From: an uncultured Clostridium sp.
GTDB lineage: Bacteria; Bacillota; Clostridia; Oscillospirales; Acutalibacteraceae
Direction: 5' to 3'
Length of the DNA: 14,183 bases
Assembly: GCA_934717555.1 (NCBI GenBank)
Contig: CAKUYY010000034.1
Coordinates: 1-14,183 of the forward strand
The notes below the pieces were generated by a model. The model made no database searches and was not told where the DNA came from. It was given only the letters and a program-made list of their open reading frames with translations. The translations under genes were made by a program, and so were the position numbers. Positions 6,334-13,481 of the stretch are shown here, in pieces. Position 1 is the first letter of the stretch. The number at the start of each line of letters is the position of its first letter.

Positions 6334-6362
6334 TTGCAAAAAATCATCTGTTCCGTTAGACT
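6334..6362 (+). promoter_or_regulatory. Possible promoter of the zinc-ribbon membrane protein gene
   Basis: TTGCAA (6334-6339), a 17-nt spacer and TAGACT (6357-6362). Each box matches four of six consensus positions. It lies 24 nt before the start codon. It is weak evidence, supported mainly by spacing and position. Confidence 0.3.
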
Positions 6363-6386
6363 GGAAGAAAAAAGGAGGGTTTATCT

Positions 6387-7337
6387 ATGAAGTGTCCTAA
6401 ATGTGGACAGGAAGTCCAGGGAAAATTCTGTTCATTCTGCGGAACCCTGCTTCCTCAGGAGGGTTCTCCAGAATATCGGCCGGAAGTGCCGCTCCAGGGG
6501 GAAGTGAAAAAAGAGCCTCCATCTTTTATCCCGGAAAGGGGACAGCCCCCTATACAGCCGTTTGCTGGAACACAGACGCAGCCGGGGAACGGGCAATGGA
6601 ACGAAAATGGTGGAGTACCGCCCGTTCAAAGACAAGCAGGAGATCCTTCTCCACTATGGCAGCCGGATCAGCTTCCCAAAGAAAAGAAAAAAACGGCGTT
6701 CATTGTTATTATCATCATAGCAGCCACTTTGGTAGTAGTACTGGGAATTATTCTGATGGTAATACTCTCTCAAAATATGAGGAAGCCTCTGGAAAATCCA
6801 GATATTGCTGCCAATTCCCAGGTTTCCTCTTCTCAGTCAACTTCTGAGGATAATCCTGTCCTATCCGGCCAAATTCAGGTTGTAAACGGGACATTTTCCA
6901 TTACGGCACAGGAATTGGTCGATGGTATCAATCATATGGTATCGCTGGAATACCCTCTCATTGGGGAATTGCAAAAAGAGGAGGGACAAGGGGAAATCCG
7001 GTATACCAACACCATCAGCCAGGAACTTCAGATTATCATCAGCTGTGATCCCCAGACGGGAAATGTGCGCAGCGTCGGATTCCAGGATTCCCAATACACA
7101 GAGGAAAATTACAGCTGGATTTATTACGCATATCTGATGCAGATGCTGGATTTCTCCATTGACGATCAAATCTATGAGGAATTGACAGATGACCTGGTCT
7201 ATGGGGCAGGCGGTACTTATGAAGTTTACTATCAGCAGAGAGGGCAGATTGCCTACGGATGTTATTATGACGATGATATCCTGTACCTCTCCATCACCCC
7301 GGCGGATGGAATCCCGGTAGAACCTGCATTTTATTAG
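6387..7337 (+). CDS. Zinc-ribbon single-pass membrane protein of unknown function
   Basis: I do not recognise a named family for the whole 316-residue protein. Residues 1-20 form a zinc ribbon of the common bacterial type (C3PKC6 and C15SFC18, ending CGT). Residues about 25-97 are a proline- and glutamine-rich, probably disordered linker. A single very hydrophobic segment spans about 104-128, preceded by KEKKK, so the ribbon should be cytosolic. The C-terminal part lies outside: a serine-rich spacer (147-153), then about 155 residues rich in Tyr, Asp and Glu with predicted beta structure. There is no signal peptidase site and no catalytic motif. AGGAGG (6373-6378) is 8 nt from the ATG. The gene stands alone and is followed by a terminator. 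A sensor or envelope-associated role would fit this topology but is speculation. Confidence 0.85.
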   Translation: MKCPKCGQEVQGKFCSFCGTLLPQEGSPEYRPEVPLQGEVKKEPPSFIPERGQPPIQPFAGTQTQPGNGQWNENGGVPPVQRQAGDPSPLWQPDQLPKEKKKTAFIVIIIIAATLVVVLGIILMVILSQNMRKPLENPDIAANSQVSSSQSTSEDNPVLSGQIQVVNGTFSITAQELVDGINHMVSLEYPLIGELQKEEGQGEIRYTNTISQELQIIISCDPQTGNVRSVGFQDSQYTEENYSWIYYAYLMQMLDFSIDDQIYEELTDDLVYGAGGTYEVYYQQRGQIAYGCYYDDDILYLSITPADGIPVEPAFY

Positions 7338-7413
7338 TCCAGAATTTTATGGGAATAACATATCTGATAAAGAGCAGGCTCTTACATTTGAGATATTCTT
7401 TCCTTAGATGTTA

Positions 7414-7453
7414 AAAAACTGGCTTTTGCCCTATAAGACAAAAGCCAGTTTTT
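7414..7453 (+). terminator. Intrinsic terminator after the zinc-ribbon protein gene
   Basis: A perfect 15-bp stem (AAAAACTGGCTTTTG at 7414-7428 with its complement at 7439-7453) and a 10-nt loop. The arms supply their own A and T runs, so it is potentially bidirectional. Confidence 0.9.
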
Positions 7454-7464
7454 CGGGATAAAAC

Positions 7465-7494
7465 AAAAAGCATCCTCGTATCAGGATGCTTTTT
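7465..7494 (-). terminator. Intrinsic terminator of the tRNA-Val transcript
   Basis: A perfect 12-bp stem (AAAAAGCATCCT at 7465-7476 with 7483-7494) and a 6-nt loop, starting 12 nt past the tRNA 3' end on the minus strand. The minus-strand T run comes from the left arm. It lies 11 nt from the terminator of the convergent gene. Confidence 0.85.
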
Positions 7495-7506
7495 ATTTTA
7501 TTCATT

Positions 7507-7582
7507 TGGTGGACGTTAACGGACTTGAACCGCTGACCCTGCGCACGTCAAGCGCATGCTCTACCAGCTGAGCTAAACGTCC
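7507..7582 (-). tRNA. tRNA-Val (anticodon GAC)
   Basis: A complete 76-nt cloverleaf. The acceptor stem is GGACGTT/AACGTCC, the D arm is GCTC...GAGC, and the anticodon stem TGCGC/GCGCA encloses loop TTGACGT with anticodon GAC (reads GUC and GUU). The variable loop is GGGTC and the T arm is AGCGG-TTCAAGT-CCGTT. Discriminator A and CCA are encoded. It has its own promoter and terminator, so it is a single-gene unit. Confidence 0.97.
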
Positions 7583-7601
7583 ATAACGGGAATGCTTAAT
7601 T

Positions 7602-7630
7602 ATTATACCGTGTATTTCGGGAAAAATCAA
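7602..7630 (-). promoter_or_regulatory. Promoter of tRNA-Val
   Basis: On the minus strand: TTGATT (complement of 7625-7630), a 17-nt spacer and a perfect TATAAT (complement of 7602-7607). The -10 box lies 19 nt ahead of the tRNA 5' end at 7582. Confidence 0.88.
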
Positions 7631-7809
7631 GAGGAAAATATAAAAAAATTAGATTTTTGCTCGATATCTTGATGTTAATGATGTTAGTAAACAAGACCCT
7701 TGTAAAGTAAGGGAAATAGGCAAGTTAGAAATGATTTGAAATTTTTGTAGTATTTTATGGATATCATTAGAAATACAATAATGGGATAGCGGAAAATCGT
7801 TTGCTTGTC

Positions 7810-7838
7810 TTGCAACGGCAATACCGGGGTAGTATACT
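7810..7838 (+). promoter_or_regulatory. Probable promoter of the patatin-like gene
   Basis: TTGCAA (7810-7815), a 17-nt spacer and TATACT (7833-7838). The -10 box is good and the -35 moderate. It lies about 97 nt before the start codon, leaving an AT-rich leader with no clear structure. Confidence 0.55.
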
Positions 7839-7935
7839 AAAAGAAAAACAGAGAAGATTACCTATAGGTACAAAGAAAACAGGTTTGTTTTTTCAAAGTA
7901 TTGATAGAGAACAGTCAGGATAGGAGTGGATAAAG

Positions 7936-8793
7936 ATGGCGACAGGTCTGGTATTGGAAGGCGGAGGAACGAGAGGGTCCTATACGGCCGGCGTTTTGGA
8001 TGTTTTTTTAGAAAAAGGGATTGAATTTCCCAGTGTTTATGGAATTTCCGCGGGCGCATGCAACGCGGTGAGCTATATTTCCAAACAGCCGAAACGGAAT
8101 CTGGAAATTTTTTACAAATATATTGGGGACGAGCGGTATCTGAGCGTGGCCAATTTGAGAAAGACCGGTTCTCTGTTTGGTTTTGGGTTTATTTTTGGGG
8201 AATTGTCCCGTCAACTGGTCCCATTAGACTATGAGACATTCCAAAATTCGCCTGTAAAGTTTCGGGTAGGGGCAACCAACGTGGTGACGGGAAAAGTGGT
8301 CTATTTTGATAAGGAGGATATCACATTTCCTATGGATGTCCTGCGCGCCTCCGCGTCCCTGCCCATGATTTCCCCGATTGTGGATTACAAAGGATACCAT
8401 CTTTTAGATGGCGGGGTGGCTTGCCCAATTCCCATTGAACGCTCTATTTTTGACGGAAATGAGAAGAATGTCCTTGTGCTTACCCGCGATATTACTTACC
8501 GGAAGCGTGCCCGTCCGGAATTCCCGCGCGCGGTGCTCAGAAGTGTGTATCGCGATTATCCAAAACTGGTGGACGCTATGATGAACCGCCCGGATGTCTA
8601 TAACTCCCAACTGGATCTGATAACCCGCTTGGAGAAAGAGGGGAAAGCGGTGGTAGTGCGCCCTTCCAGCCCTCTGGCAGTGGGAAGATATGAAAAAAAC
8701 CGGGAAAAGCTGCTGGAGATCTATAAGCTCGGCCGGAAAGACGCGTTAAAGAAATTAGCGGAAATCCGTTCTTTTTTACAGGAAAATATTTAA
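7936..8793 (+). CDS. Patatin-like phospholipase family protein
   Basis: A 285-residue predicted acyl hydrolase of the bacterial patatin family (RssA/YjjU-like). It has the glycine-rich oxyanion loop EGGGTRG (8-14), the nucleophile elbow GISAG with S38 (36-40), and the catalytic aspartate D158 in LLDGG (156-160). The Ser-Asp dyad is therefore complete. Family members cleave phospholipid or other acyl esters; the substrate here is unknown. There is no signal peptide or membrane segment, so it is probably cytosolic or peripherally membrane-bound. The ATG at 7936 lies 11 residues before the GTRG loop, and a modest AGGAGTGG lies upstream. The gene is alone on its transcript, and no terminator is evident after the stop. 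A regulatory rather than digestive role is possible, as for RssA-like proteins, but is not shown. Confidence 0.92.
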   Translation: MATGLVLEGGGTRGSYTAGVLDVFLEKGIEFPSVYGISAGACNAVSYISKQPKRNLEIFYKYIGDERYLSVANLRKTGSLFGFGFIFGELSRQLVPLDYETFQNSPVKFRVGATNVVTGKVVYFDKEDITFPMDVLRASASLPMISPIVDYKGYHLLDGGVACPIPIERSIFDGNEKNVLVLTRDITYRKRARPEFPRAVLRSVYRDYPKLVDAMMNRPDVYNSQLDLITRLEKEGKAVVVRPSSPLAVGRYEKNREKLLEIYKLGRKDALKKLAEIRSFLQENI

Positions 8794-9182
8794 AAAGGAA
8801 TGAATTTACGCACAAACACTATATTTGCCAGCAAAATATTTAAAGAAAAAAGAAACAGTTTACAGCGAAATTACAACAAACGAAAGAGCTGTATGTAACG
8901 ACTTATGAAAAGAAATACAGAGTTAAGGAAAAATGACGCTTGAATCAGAGTATCATTTTCTATACTGCGAAACAACATAGTATTTTATTTCTACTTGATT
9001 GCTCTAAAACTTATTAGACTTTGGTCTGTCAAGGGCTTGTTGCGTAAGTAATGCTGAACAGCACCCTTTACAAATCATAGGCTAGTAAGTAATTTTTCAA
9101 AAGCACAAAAGAAATGACAATACTTAAAAAGGCATGATATATGTGCATAAAGATAAATTGGAAGCTACTGAGGAGATGTTGG
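8794..9182. other. AT-rich intergenic stretch without recognisable gene
   Basis: In 389 nt I find no convincing coding sequence, promoter or terminator. A 12-nt direct repeat, AAAATATTTAAA, occurs at 8783-8794 (overlapping the patatin stop region) and again at 8833-8844. A weak interrupted hairpin is possible near 9034-9074. The base composition changes here from the GC-moderate left side to clearly AT-rich, so this may be a junction or decayed sequence; that is inference. Confidence 0.5.
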
Positions 9183-9869
9183 ATGTTAGACAGTAAAAAG
9201 GTAAAAGAAATAATGTTTACATTAGGTGCAGATTTATGTGGTATAGCAAGTATAGATAGGTTTCATAATGCGCCGAAAGGCTATCATCCTTTAGATATTC
9301 TTCCGACATGTAAATCCGTAATTTCTTTTGGGTGTAGGTTTCCGGTAGGGACGCTTGTCTGCAAGTCTCATATTCCATATACAAGGGTAAGGAATTCTAT
9401 CACACCCAAAATGGATGCGATGGCTCTGGATTTTTGCATTGAAATGGAAAAAAATCATATAGTATGTGTTCCTATTCCTACAAATGAAAGTCAATGGGAT
9501 AAAAATACTGGCAGATGGCGTTCAATTGTTTCACAGAAACATATGGCTCAAGCGGCTGGATTAGGAACAATCGGAAGACATTCTTTGTTAATAACGCCGG
9601 AATTTGGAAGTATGGTTTGGCTAGGAGCAGTATTATGTGAGCAGGAATTTGAACCTGATGAAATGAAGGAATCTCTTTGTAATAATTGTAATTTATGTGT
9701 TGATATTTGCCCTGTAAATGCTTTAGAGAATCTAGAAATAACACAACAATCCTGTTGGAATTTTGCATTTGGAAATGATGAAGATGAACAAGTTTGGAAA
9801 ATTTCTTGCCATAAATGCAGAGATATTTGTCCTTACAACTTAGGAAGCCAAAATTCAATTTTAAGGTAA
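9183..9869 (+). CDS. QueG-like double [4Fe-4S] cluster protein (short form)
   Basis: A 228-residue iron-sulfur protein related to the epoxyqueuosine reductase (COG1600) family. Cluster motifs lie at the C-terminus: C166-x2-C169-x2-C172-x3-C176-P (LCNNCNLCVDICP) and C209-x2-C212-x3-C216-P (SCHKCRDICP), with C191 in QQSCWNF between them. The N-terminal half has the family look (GADLCGIASIDRF, KSVISFGCRFP, AAGLGTIGRHSLLITPEFGS). QueG itself is usually over 300 residues with a C-terminal HEAT-like domain, which is missing. The protein may therefore be a relative with another substrate rather than true QueG. The ATG at 9183 is chosen over 9141 because AGGAG lies 7 nt upstream. The gene is visibly AT-richer than most of the window, suggesting transfer. 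It is followed 76 nt later by a radical SAM gene. Confidence 0.85.
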   Translation: MLDSKKVKEIMFTLGADLCGIASIDRFHNAPKGYHPLDILPTCKSVISFGCRFPVGTLVCKSHIPYTRVRNSITPKMDAMALDFCIEMEKNHIVCVPIPTNESQWDKNTGRWRSIVSQKHMAQAAGLGTIGRHSLLITPEFGSMVWLGAVLCEQEFEPDEMKESLCNNCNLCVDICPVNALENLEITQQSCWNFAFGNDEDEQVWKISCHKCRDICPYNLGSQNSILR

Positions 9870-9945
9870 AATGACCAAAGAAAATTGAAAAAGTCGTTTT
9901 TTCCATCAGAAAGAATTTTTATCATACCTTTTTTAGGAGAACCCT

Positions 9946-10815
9946 ATGCACTTTGTAAAATCAAAAGGGATTTTATCCGCCCGGAATGGCATGAATTTAT
10001 ACCGCGGCTGCCTGCATGGATGTATCTATTGTGATTCGAGAAGTAGATGTTATCACATGGAGCATGACTTTGAGGATATTGAAGTCAAAGAAAACGCGAT
10101 CGCTTTATTGGAAGACGCATTAAAACGGAAACGCTCCAAATGTATGTTAAGCACTGGTTCCATGACGGACCCTTACATCCCGATTGAAAGTGAAATCGGC
10201 CATGTAAGGAAGGCGTTGTCTTTAGCGGAACGCTATGGATTTGGTTTTACTTTCATTACAAAGTCGAGCCGGTTACTAAGGGATTTGGATTTACTGAAAA
10301 GAATAAATCAAAAGACAAAATGCGTGGTCCAAATGACATTGACCACTTATGATGAAGAATTATGCAAAAAGATTGAGCCCAATGTCAGCACGACTAGGGA
10401 AAGGTTTGAAACATTAAAGATCCTGCATCAGGCCGGTATCCCTACGGTTGTATGGCTAAGCCCTATCCTTCCCTTCCTCAATGATACGGAAGAAAATTTG
10501 CGCGGGATTTTAGATGACTGCATACAAGCAAAGGTTTATGGAATTATTTGCTTTGGAATGGGGCTTACCCTCCGGGAAGGCAACAGGGAGTATTTTTTCA
10601 GCCAGCTAGACCGTTTATTTCCCAATTTAAAAGAACGCTATATGCGGTTATATGGAAACCAATATATATTGAACAGCCCACGAAACGCAGAATTGATGAA
10701 GTTATTTCATGAGATATGTGAGAAAAACGGGATTTTACATGACAATAAACAGATTTTTCAATATCTTCAGACCATGGAAGAAAAGGAAAGTATACAGTTA
10801 AGTCTTTTTGACTGA
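9946..10815 (+). CDS. Radical SAM protein, SPL (SplB-like) family
   Basis: A 289-residue radical SAM enzyme. The [4Fe-4S]/SAM motif C22-x3-C26-x2-C29 lies in YRGCLHGCIYCDSRS. GSMTDPYIPIE (71-81) is the conserved second motif of the COG1533 group, and FTFITKSSRLLRDLDLL follows. The rest fits a partial TIM barrel. COG1533 includes spore photoproduct lyase but also many proteins of unknown reaction. True SPL is longer and has an extra catalytic cysteine in a different context, so DNA-repair function is not established. AGGAGA lies 7 nt before the ATG. A weak hairpin with T tract follows the stop, and then a large repeat region. With the QueG-like gene it forms a possible two-gene Fe-S set; they are on the same strand but need not be one operon. 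Confidence 0.9.
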   Translation: MHFVKSKGILSARNGMNLYRGCLHGCIYCDSRSRCYHMEHDFEDIEVKENAIALLEDALKRKRSKCMLSTGSMTDPYIPIESEIGHVRKALSLAERYGFGFTFITKSSRLLRDLDLLKRINQKTKCVVQMTLTTYDEELCKKIEPNVSTTRERFETLKILHQAGIPTVVWLSPILPFLNDTEENLRGILDDCIQAKVYGIICFGMGLTLREGNREYFFSQLDRLFPNLKERYMRLYGNQYILNSPRNAELMKLFHEICEKNGILHDNKQIFQYLQTMEEKESIQLSLFD

Positions 10816-10816
10816 C

Positions 10817-10834
10817 AGATACAATGTATCTTTT
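10817..10834 (+). terminator. Weak terminator after the radical SAM gene
   Basis: A 6-bp AT-rich stem AGATAC/GTATCT with a 3-nt loop (10817-10831), followed by TTTT, directly after the stop codon. The stem is short, so its strength is doubtful. Confidence 0.4.
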
Positions 10835-10847
10835 GCCCTTTGTTTTT

Positions 10848-10954
10848 TGATCTGACACGAACAAATTGGGGGAGCGGTACCCTTGCAGTATGCCGGCTAT
10901 TTGAGCGGGCGGACGCCGCTCAGTTAGCCGGCATATTTCCCGGGCTAGATTAGG
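10848..10954 (+). repeat. Dispersed structured repeat, right copy
   Basis: The inverted counterpart of bases 1-107, aligned without gaps over 107 nt. The hairpin core spans 10887-10937: 13 outer pairs (one G-U), a two-base internal loop, 7 inner pairs (TGAGCGG/CCGCTCA) and a 7-nt loop GCGGACG. Both differences from the left copy in the 64-nt core fall at the base of this stem and keep it paired: an A-U pair becomes G-U, and a G-U pair becomes G-C. This holds when the RNA is read in the plus direction here. Further hairpins follow directly and may be part of the same element. Confidence 0.85.
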
Positions 10955-10956
10955 AG

Positions 10957-11077
10957 ACCCGCCGCAGCGGCCTTGTAAGGGGTTCAAAGGGGGGAAACAC
11001 GATTCCCCCCTTTGCGTTCTCTTTGCATCCTTTCTCTGACGTCAGAGAAAGGATGTGCCCCCGCGGCAGGAGCGGGT
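10957..11077. repeat. Hairpin cluster closed by a long-range helix
   Basis: Two perfect inverted repeats lie inside a closing helix. Repeat one has 12-bp arms CAAAGGGGGGAA (10985-10996) and TTCCCCCCTTTG (11003-11014) with a 6-nt loop. Repeat two is a perfect 30-nt palindrome at 11026-11055 with arm CATCCTTTCTCTGAC and no spacer. ACCC plus GCCGC (10957-10965) can pair with GCGGC (11063-11067) and GGGT (11074-11077) across a bulge. No T tract follows either hairpin. It may be a structured RNA or the right half of the adjacent repeat element. Confidence 0.7.
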
Positions 11078-11186
11078 AATAGAGATTAAATCAAAAATTA
11101 AAATAAGGATGGAAAATGAATAAAGATTGCTTTCAAACATCAGCCCCATAAAGAGAAAAATCATAAGGAGCTCCTTACATATCTAA

Positions 11187-11237
11187 TGAAAAAGACAAAA
11201 TCCCTGCCCCAATGGATTCACCCAAGGGGCAGGGATT
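11187..11237 (-). terminator. Intrinsic terminator of the aroA-aroC-pheA operon
   Basis: A perfect 12-bp stem (AATCCCTGCCCC at 11199-11210 with 11226-11237) and a 15-nt loop. Read on the minus strand, the stem is followed by TTTTGTCTTTTT. It lies 22 nt past the pheA stop. Confidence 0.92.
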
Positions 11238-11259
11238 ACTATTTTGCATAAGAAAACCG

Positions 11260-12396
11260 TCAGGAAAGATGATCCTCCCTGTAGTTACCCAAAAAGGAAA
11301 AGTTGGGCAGTTCGTCCGAAAGGGAACATAGCAGGGAAAGTACTTCCGGATTGCGCACATTACCGGAAAAATCCAAATAAAAGAAATACTCAAAACTTTT
11401 ATCCGGGATGGGGCGGGATTCAATCTTCGTCAGATTGAGCCCATGCAGGGCGAAACGGGCCAAGGTGCGGTACAAAGAACCGGTGGTATGGGGAAGGGAA
11501 AAGCACAGGCTGATCTTATCCGCCTGTTCCGGGATACAGGGCTGTTTCGCGATGACAATAAACCGTGTGCAGTTTTCTCTGGCGTTTTGGACCGCTTCCC
11601 TGAGAATTTCCAGCCCATATTTTTCCGCGGCCTGCCGGGAACAGACAGCGGCTATCGATAGGCTGTCCTGTTCCGCGACCATCTTGGCCGCGGCGGCGGT
11701 GTTGGAATATTCGCAGATCTGGAATTTTCCGCGGCTTAAAAAATCGGAACACTGGGCCAATCCCTGAGGATGGGAGTATACCGTATCAATCTCATTGAGT
11801 TTGCTTCCCGGCTTGGCGGCCAGACAGTGCCGGATGGGCAGATCGGCCGCCCCTACAATAAAGAACCGGTATTTTAAAATGAGGTCATAGACATCAATGA
11901 CCGACCCAGCGGAAGAATTTTCCACTGGTACCACACCAAATTGCGCTTCCTCAGACTGCACAGCGGCAAATACATCCTGGAAATGGGGATAAAAATCAAT
12001 ATTTTTTCCAGGAAAGAAAGAACCGGCCGCCTGATGGGAATAGGAGCCCGTCACGCCGGGACATGCGATACGGGAGGTTTGGGAACAGGATAACGCCTCC
12101 GGTGATGCATCGATGAGCTGCCGCAGGGAATCCCCTCCGCCCAGCGCCTCATGCTGCAAGGCGCGGCTGACGTCCATCAGCGTGGCGAAGAGGATCTTTG
12201 CCGCGCCTTCATAACAACCGGCTTCCCGGCCTACCCGATCCAGGATTTCCTGTTCCCGTCCAGCGTTCAGGACGGGAAGGTTCTGCCGGGCTTTTACCTG
12301 AGCTACCTTACGGGCACAGTCCATGCGGCGGGTAAACAAAGAGAGAAGCTGCCCGTCAATCTGGTCGATTTCTCCTCGGATTTCCTCTAAGGTCAT
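11260..12396 (-). CDS. pheA: Bifunctional chorismate mutase / prephenate dehydratase (P-protein)
   Basis: A cytosolic enzyme of phenylalanine synthesis: chorismate to prephenate, then decarboxylative dehydration to phenylpyruvate. The 378 residues show three domains. An AroQ-type chorismate mutase spans about 1-85 (EIRGEIDQIDGQLLSLFTRR). The prephenate dehydratase domain spans about 108-284, with GVTGSYSHQAA, VVPVENSSAGSV and the catalytic TRF motif at 277-279 (NCTRFIVIAK). The C-terminal ACT domain (about 294-374) has GSLYRTLARF and ESRP (326-329), the phenylalanine-binding motif, so feedback inhibition by phenylalanine is expected. The ATG overlaps the aroC stop by 4 nt (ATGA), and GGAGGGG lies 8 nt upstream, pointing to coupled translation. 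It is the last gene of the operon before the terminator. Confidence 0.96.
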   Translation of the reverse strand: MTLEEIRGEIDQIDGQLLSLFTRRMDCARKVAQVKARQNLPVLNAGREQEILDRVGREAGCYEGAAKILFATLMDVSRALQHEALGGGDSLRQLIDASPEALSCSQTSRIACPGVTGSYSHQAAGSFFPGKNIDFYPHFQDVFAAVQSEEAQFGVVPVENSSAGSVIDVYDLILKYRFFIVGAADLPIRHCLAAKPGSKLNEIDTVYSHPQGLAQCSDFLSRGKFQICEYSNTAAAAKMVAEQDSLSIAAVCSRQAAEKYGLEILREAVQNARENCTRFIVIAKQPCIPEQADKISLCFSLPHTTGSLYRTLARFALHGLNLTKIESRPIPDKSFEYFFYLDFSGNVRNPEVLSLLCSLSDELPNFSFLGNYREDHLS

Positions 12397-13481
12397 AGCT
12401 TGTTCCCCTCCGCCATCAGATTGATTAAAGCCACCGCCACCGCGGATTCCACCACGGGGACCGCGCGGGGCACAATGCAGGGATCGTGGCGCCCATGTAC
12501 TTCTAGAATGGTATTTTCCCGGGTGGTCAGATCCACGGTATCCTGCCGCTGGGAGATAGAGGAGGTGGGCTTTACTACAGCGCGTACCAGGATTGGCATA
12601 CCGGAAGTAATTCCCCCCAGGATACCGCCCGCATGGTTGGTTACAGTTTTCACAGCGCCGTTTTCTATGCGGTAAGGGTCGTTGTGCTGGCTGCCCCGCA
12701 TTTTAGCGGCTCCAAAGCCTTCGCCGAACTCCACGCCTTTGATGGCGGGGATTCCAAAAATCAGGGAAGAGAACACGTTTTCCACGCCGCCAAACATGGG
12801 GGACCCCAGGCCGGCGGGAACCCCTACCGCCGCGCACTCCACGATCCCGCCCACACTGTCCAGGGACATGCGGGCCTGTTCCACCGCCGCACGCATAGGT
12901 TCTTCCACAGCGGGGTTGATCAGGGAAAAACGGGAATGGGATAACTGGGAAAGCAGAGGGGCGTCTACATGCACAGGATCAAAAGGATCATCGGGAATCC
13001 TGGCGATGGCATAGATATGGGCGCCGATCTCAATCCCACGCCGCCGCAGGATCTGGCGGCACACGGAACCGGCGAATACCAGAGGGGAGGTCAGGCGCCC
13101 GGAAAAATGGCCGCCGCCCCGGATATCATTATATCCCTGGTATTTGACATAGGCTGGATAATCGGAATGGCCGGGACGGGGCAAAATGGAAAGGTTCTGA
13201 TAATCCGCGGAACGGGTATTGGTATTGCGGATCAGGGCGCAAAGCGGGGCCCCGGTGGTGCGTCCTTCCAAAGTGCCGGAAAGAATTTCCGGAATATCGG
13301 ATTCCTTGCGGGGGGTAGCGGTGCGGTCATGGCCGGGAGCGCGCCGGGACATATTGACCTGAAGCTCTTCCAGGTCAATGGGTTCCCCGGCGGGCAGGCC
13401 GTCGATCACTACGCCCACCCCGGCGCCGTGGCTTTCCCCAAAAATCGAGATACGGATGAGATTTCCCCAGTTAGATGACAT
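12393..13481 (-). CDS. aroC: Chorismate synthase
   Basis: It catalyses the last shikimate-pathway step, the FMN-dependent trans-1,4 elimination of phosphate from EPSP to give chorismate, in the cytosol. The 362 residues are full length. Signature elements are GESHG (15-19, with H18), the RRAPG and R-rich segment at 46-58, RPGHSDY (102-108, with H105), GGGHFSGRLTSPLVFAG (122-138), and a C-terminal QRQDTVDL segment. The start ATG (13481) lies inside the end of aroA, giving an 11-nt overlap, and AGGAGGT lies 7 nt upstream on the minus strand. Its stop overlaps the pheA start. The order aroA-aroC-pheA channels the product directly to the next encoded enzyme, chorismate mutase. Confidence 0.97.
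   Translation of the reverse strand: MSSNWGNLIRISIFGESHGAGVGVVIDGLPAGEPIDLEELQVNMSRRAPGHDRTATPRKESDIPEILSGTLEGRTTGAPLCALIRNTNTRSADYQNLSILPRPGHSDYPAYVKYQGYNDIRGGGHFSGRLTSPLVFAGSVCRQILRRRGIEIGAHIYAIARIPDDPFDPVHVDAPLLSQLSHSRFSLINPAVEEPMRAAVEQARMSLDSVGGIVECAAVGVPAGLGSPMFGGVENVFSSLIFGIPAIKGVEFGEGFGAAKMRGSQHNDPYRIENGAVKTVTNHAGGILGGITSGMPILVRAVVKPTSSISQRQDTVDLTTRENTILEVHGRHDPCIVPRAVPVVESAVAVALINLMAEGNKL

Larger units (their letters stand above)
7583..7935. other. Intergenic region between divergent tRNA-Val and patatin genes
   Basis: This 353-nt AT-rich stretch holds the minus-strand tRNA promoter (7602-7630) and a probable plus-strand promoter (7810-7838). Between them (about 7631-7809) I see no gene, repeat or clear structured RNA. 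Confidence 0.6.
10816..11259. other. Repeat-rich intergenic region between convergent genes
   Basis: These 444 nt lie between the radical SAM gene (plus) and pheA (minus). In order they hold a weak terminator (10817-10834), the right copy of the dispersed repeat (10848-10954), a hairpin cluster (10957-11077), a 14-nt palindrome TAAGGAGCTCCTTA (11164-11177) and the pheA terminator (11187-11237). No protein-coding gene is supported. Confidence 0.8.

Noticed and set aside
7507..7582. tRNA-Val as an integration site of a mobile element
   Set aside because: No integrase gene and no duplicated 3' tRNA end is found within the window.
8783..8844. Direct repeat AAAATATTTAAA as footprint of an excised element
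   Set aside because: Twelve A/T-only bases in an AT-rich stretch can recur by chance, and nothing between the copies resembles an element remnant.
10598..10987. Minus-strand ORF of 129 codons across the repeat
   Set aside because: It runs through the dispersed repeat and into the 3' end of the radical SAM gene. The repeat differences change amino acids in this frame, so no coding selection is seen.
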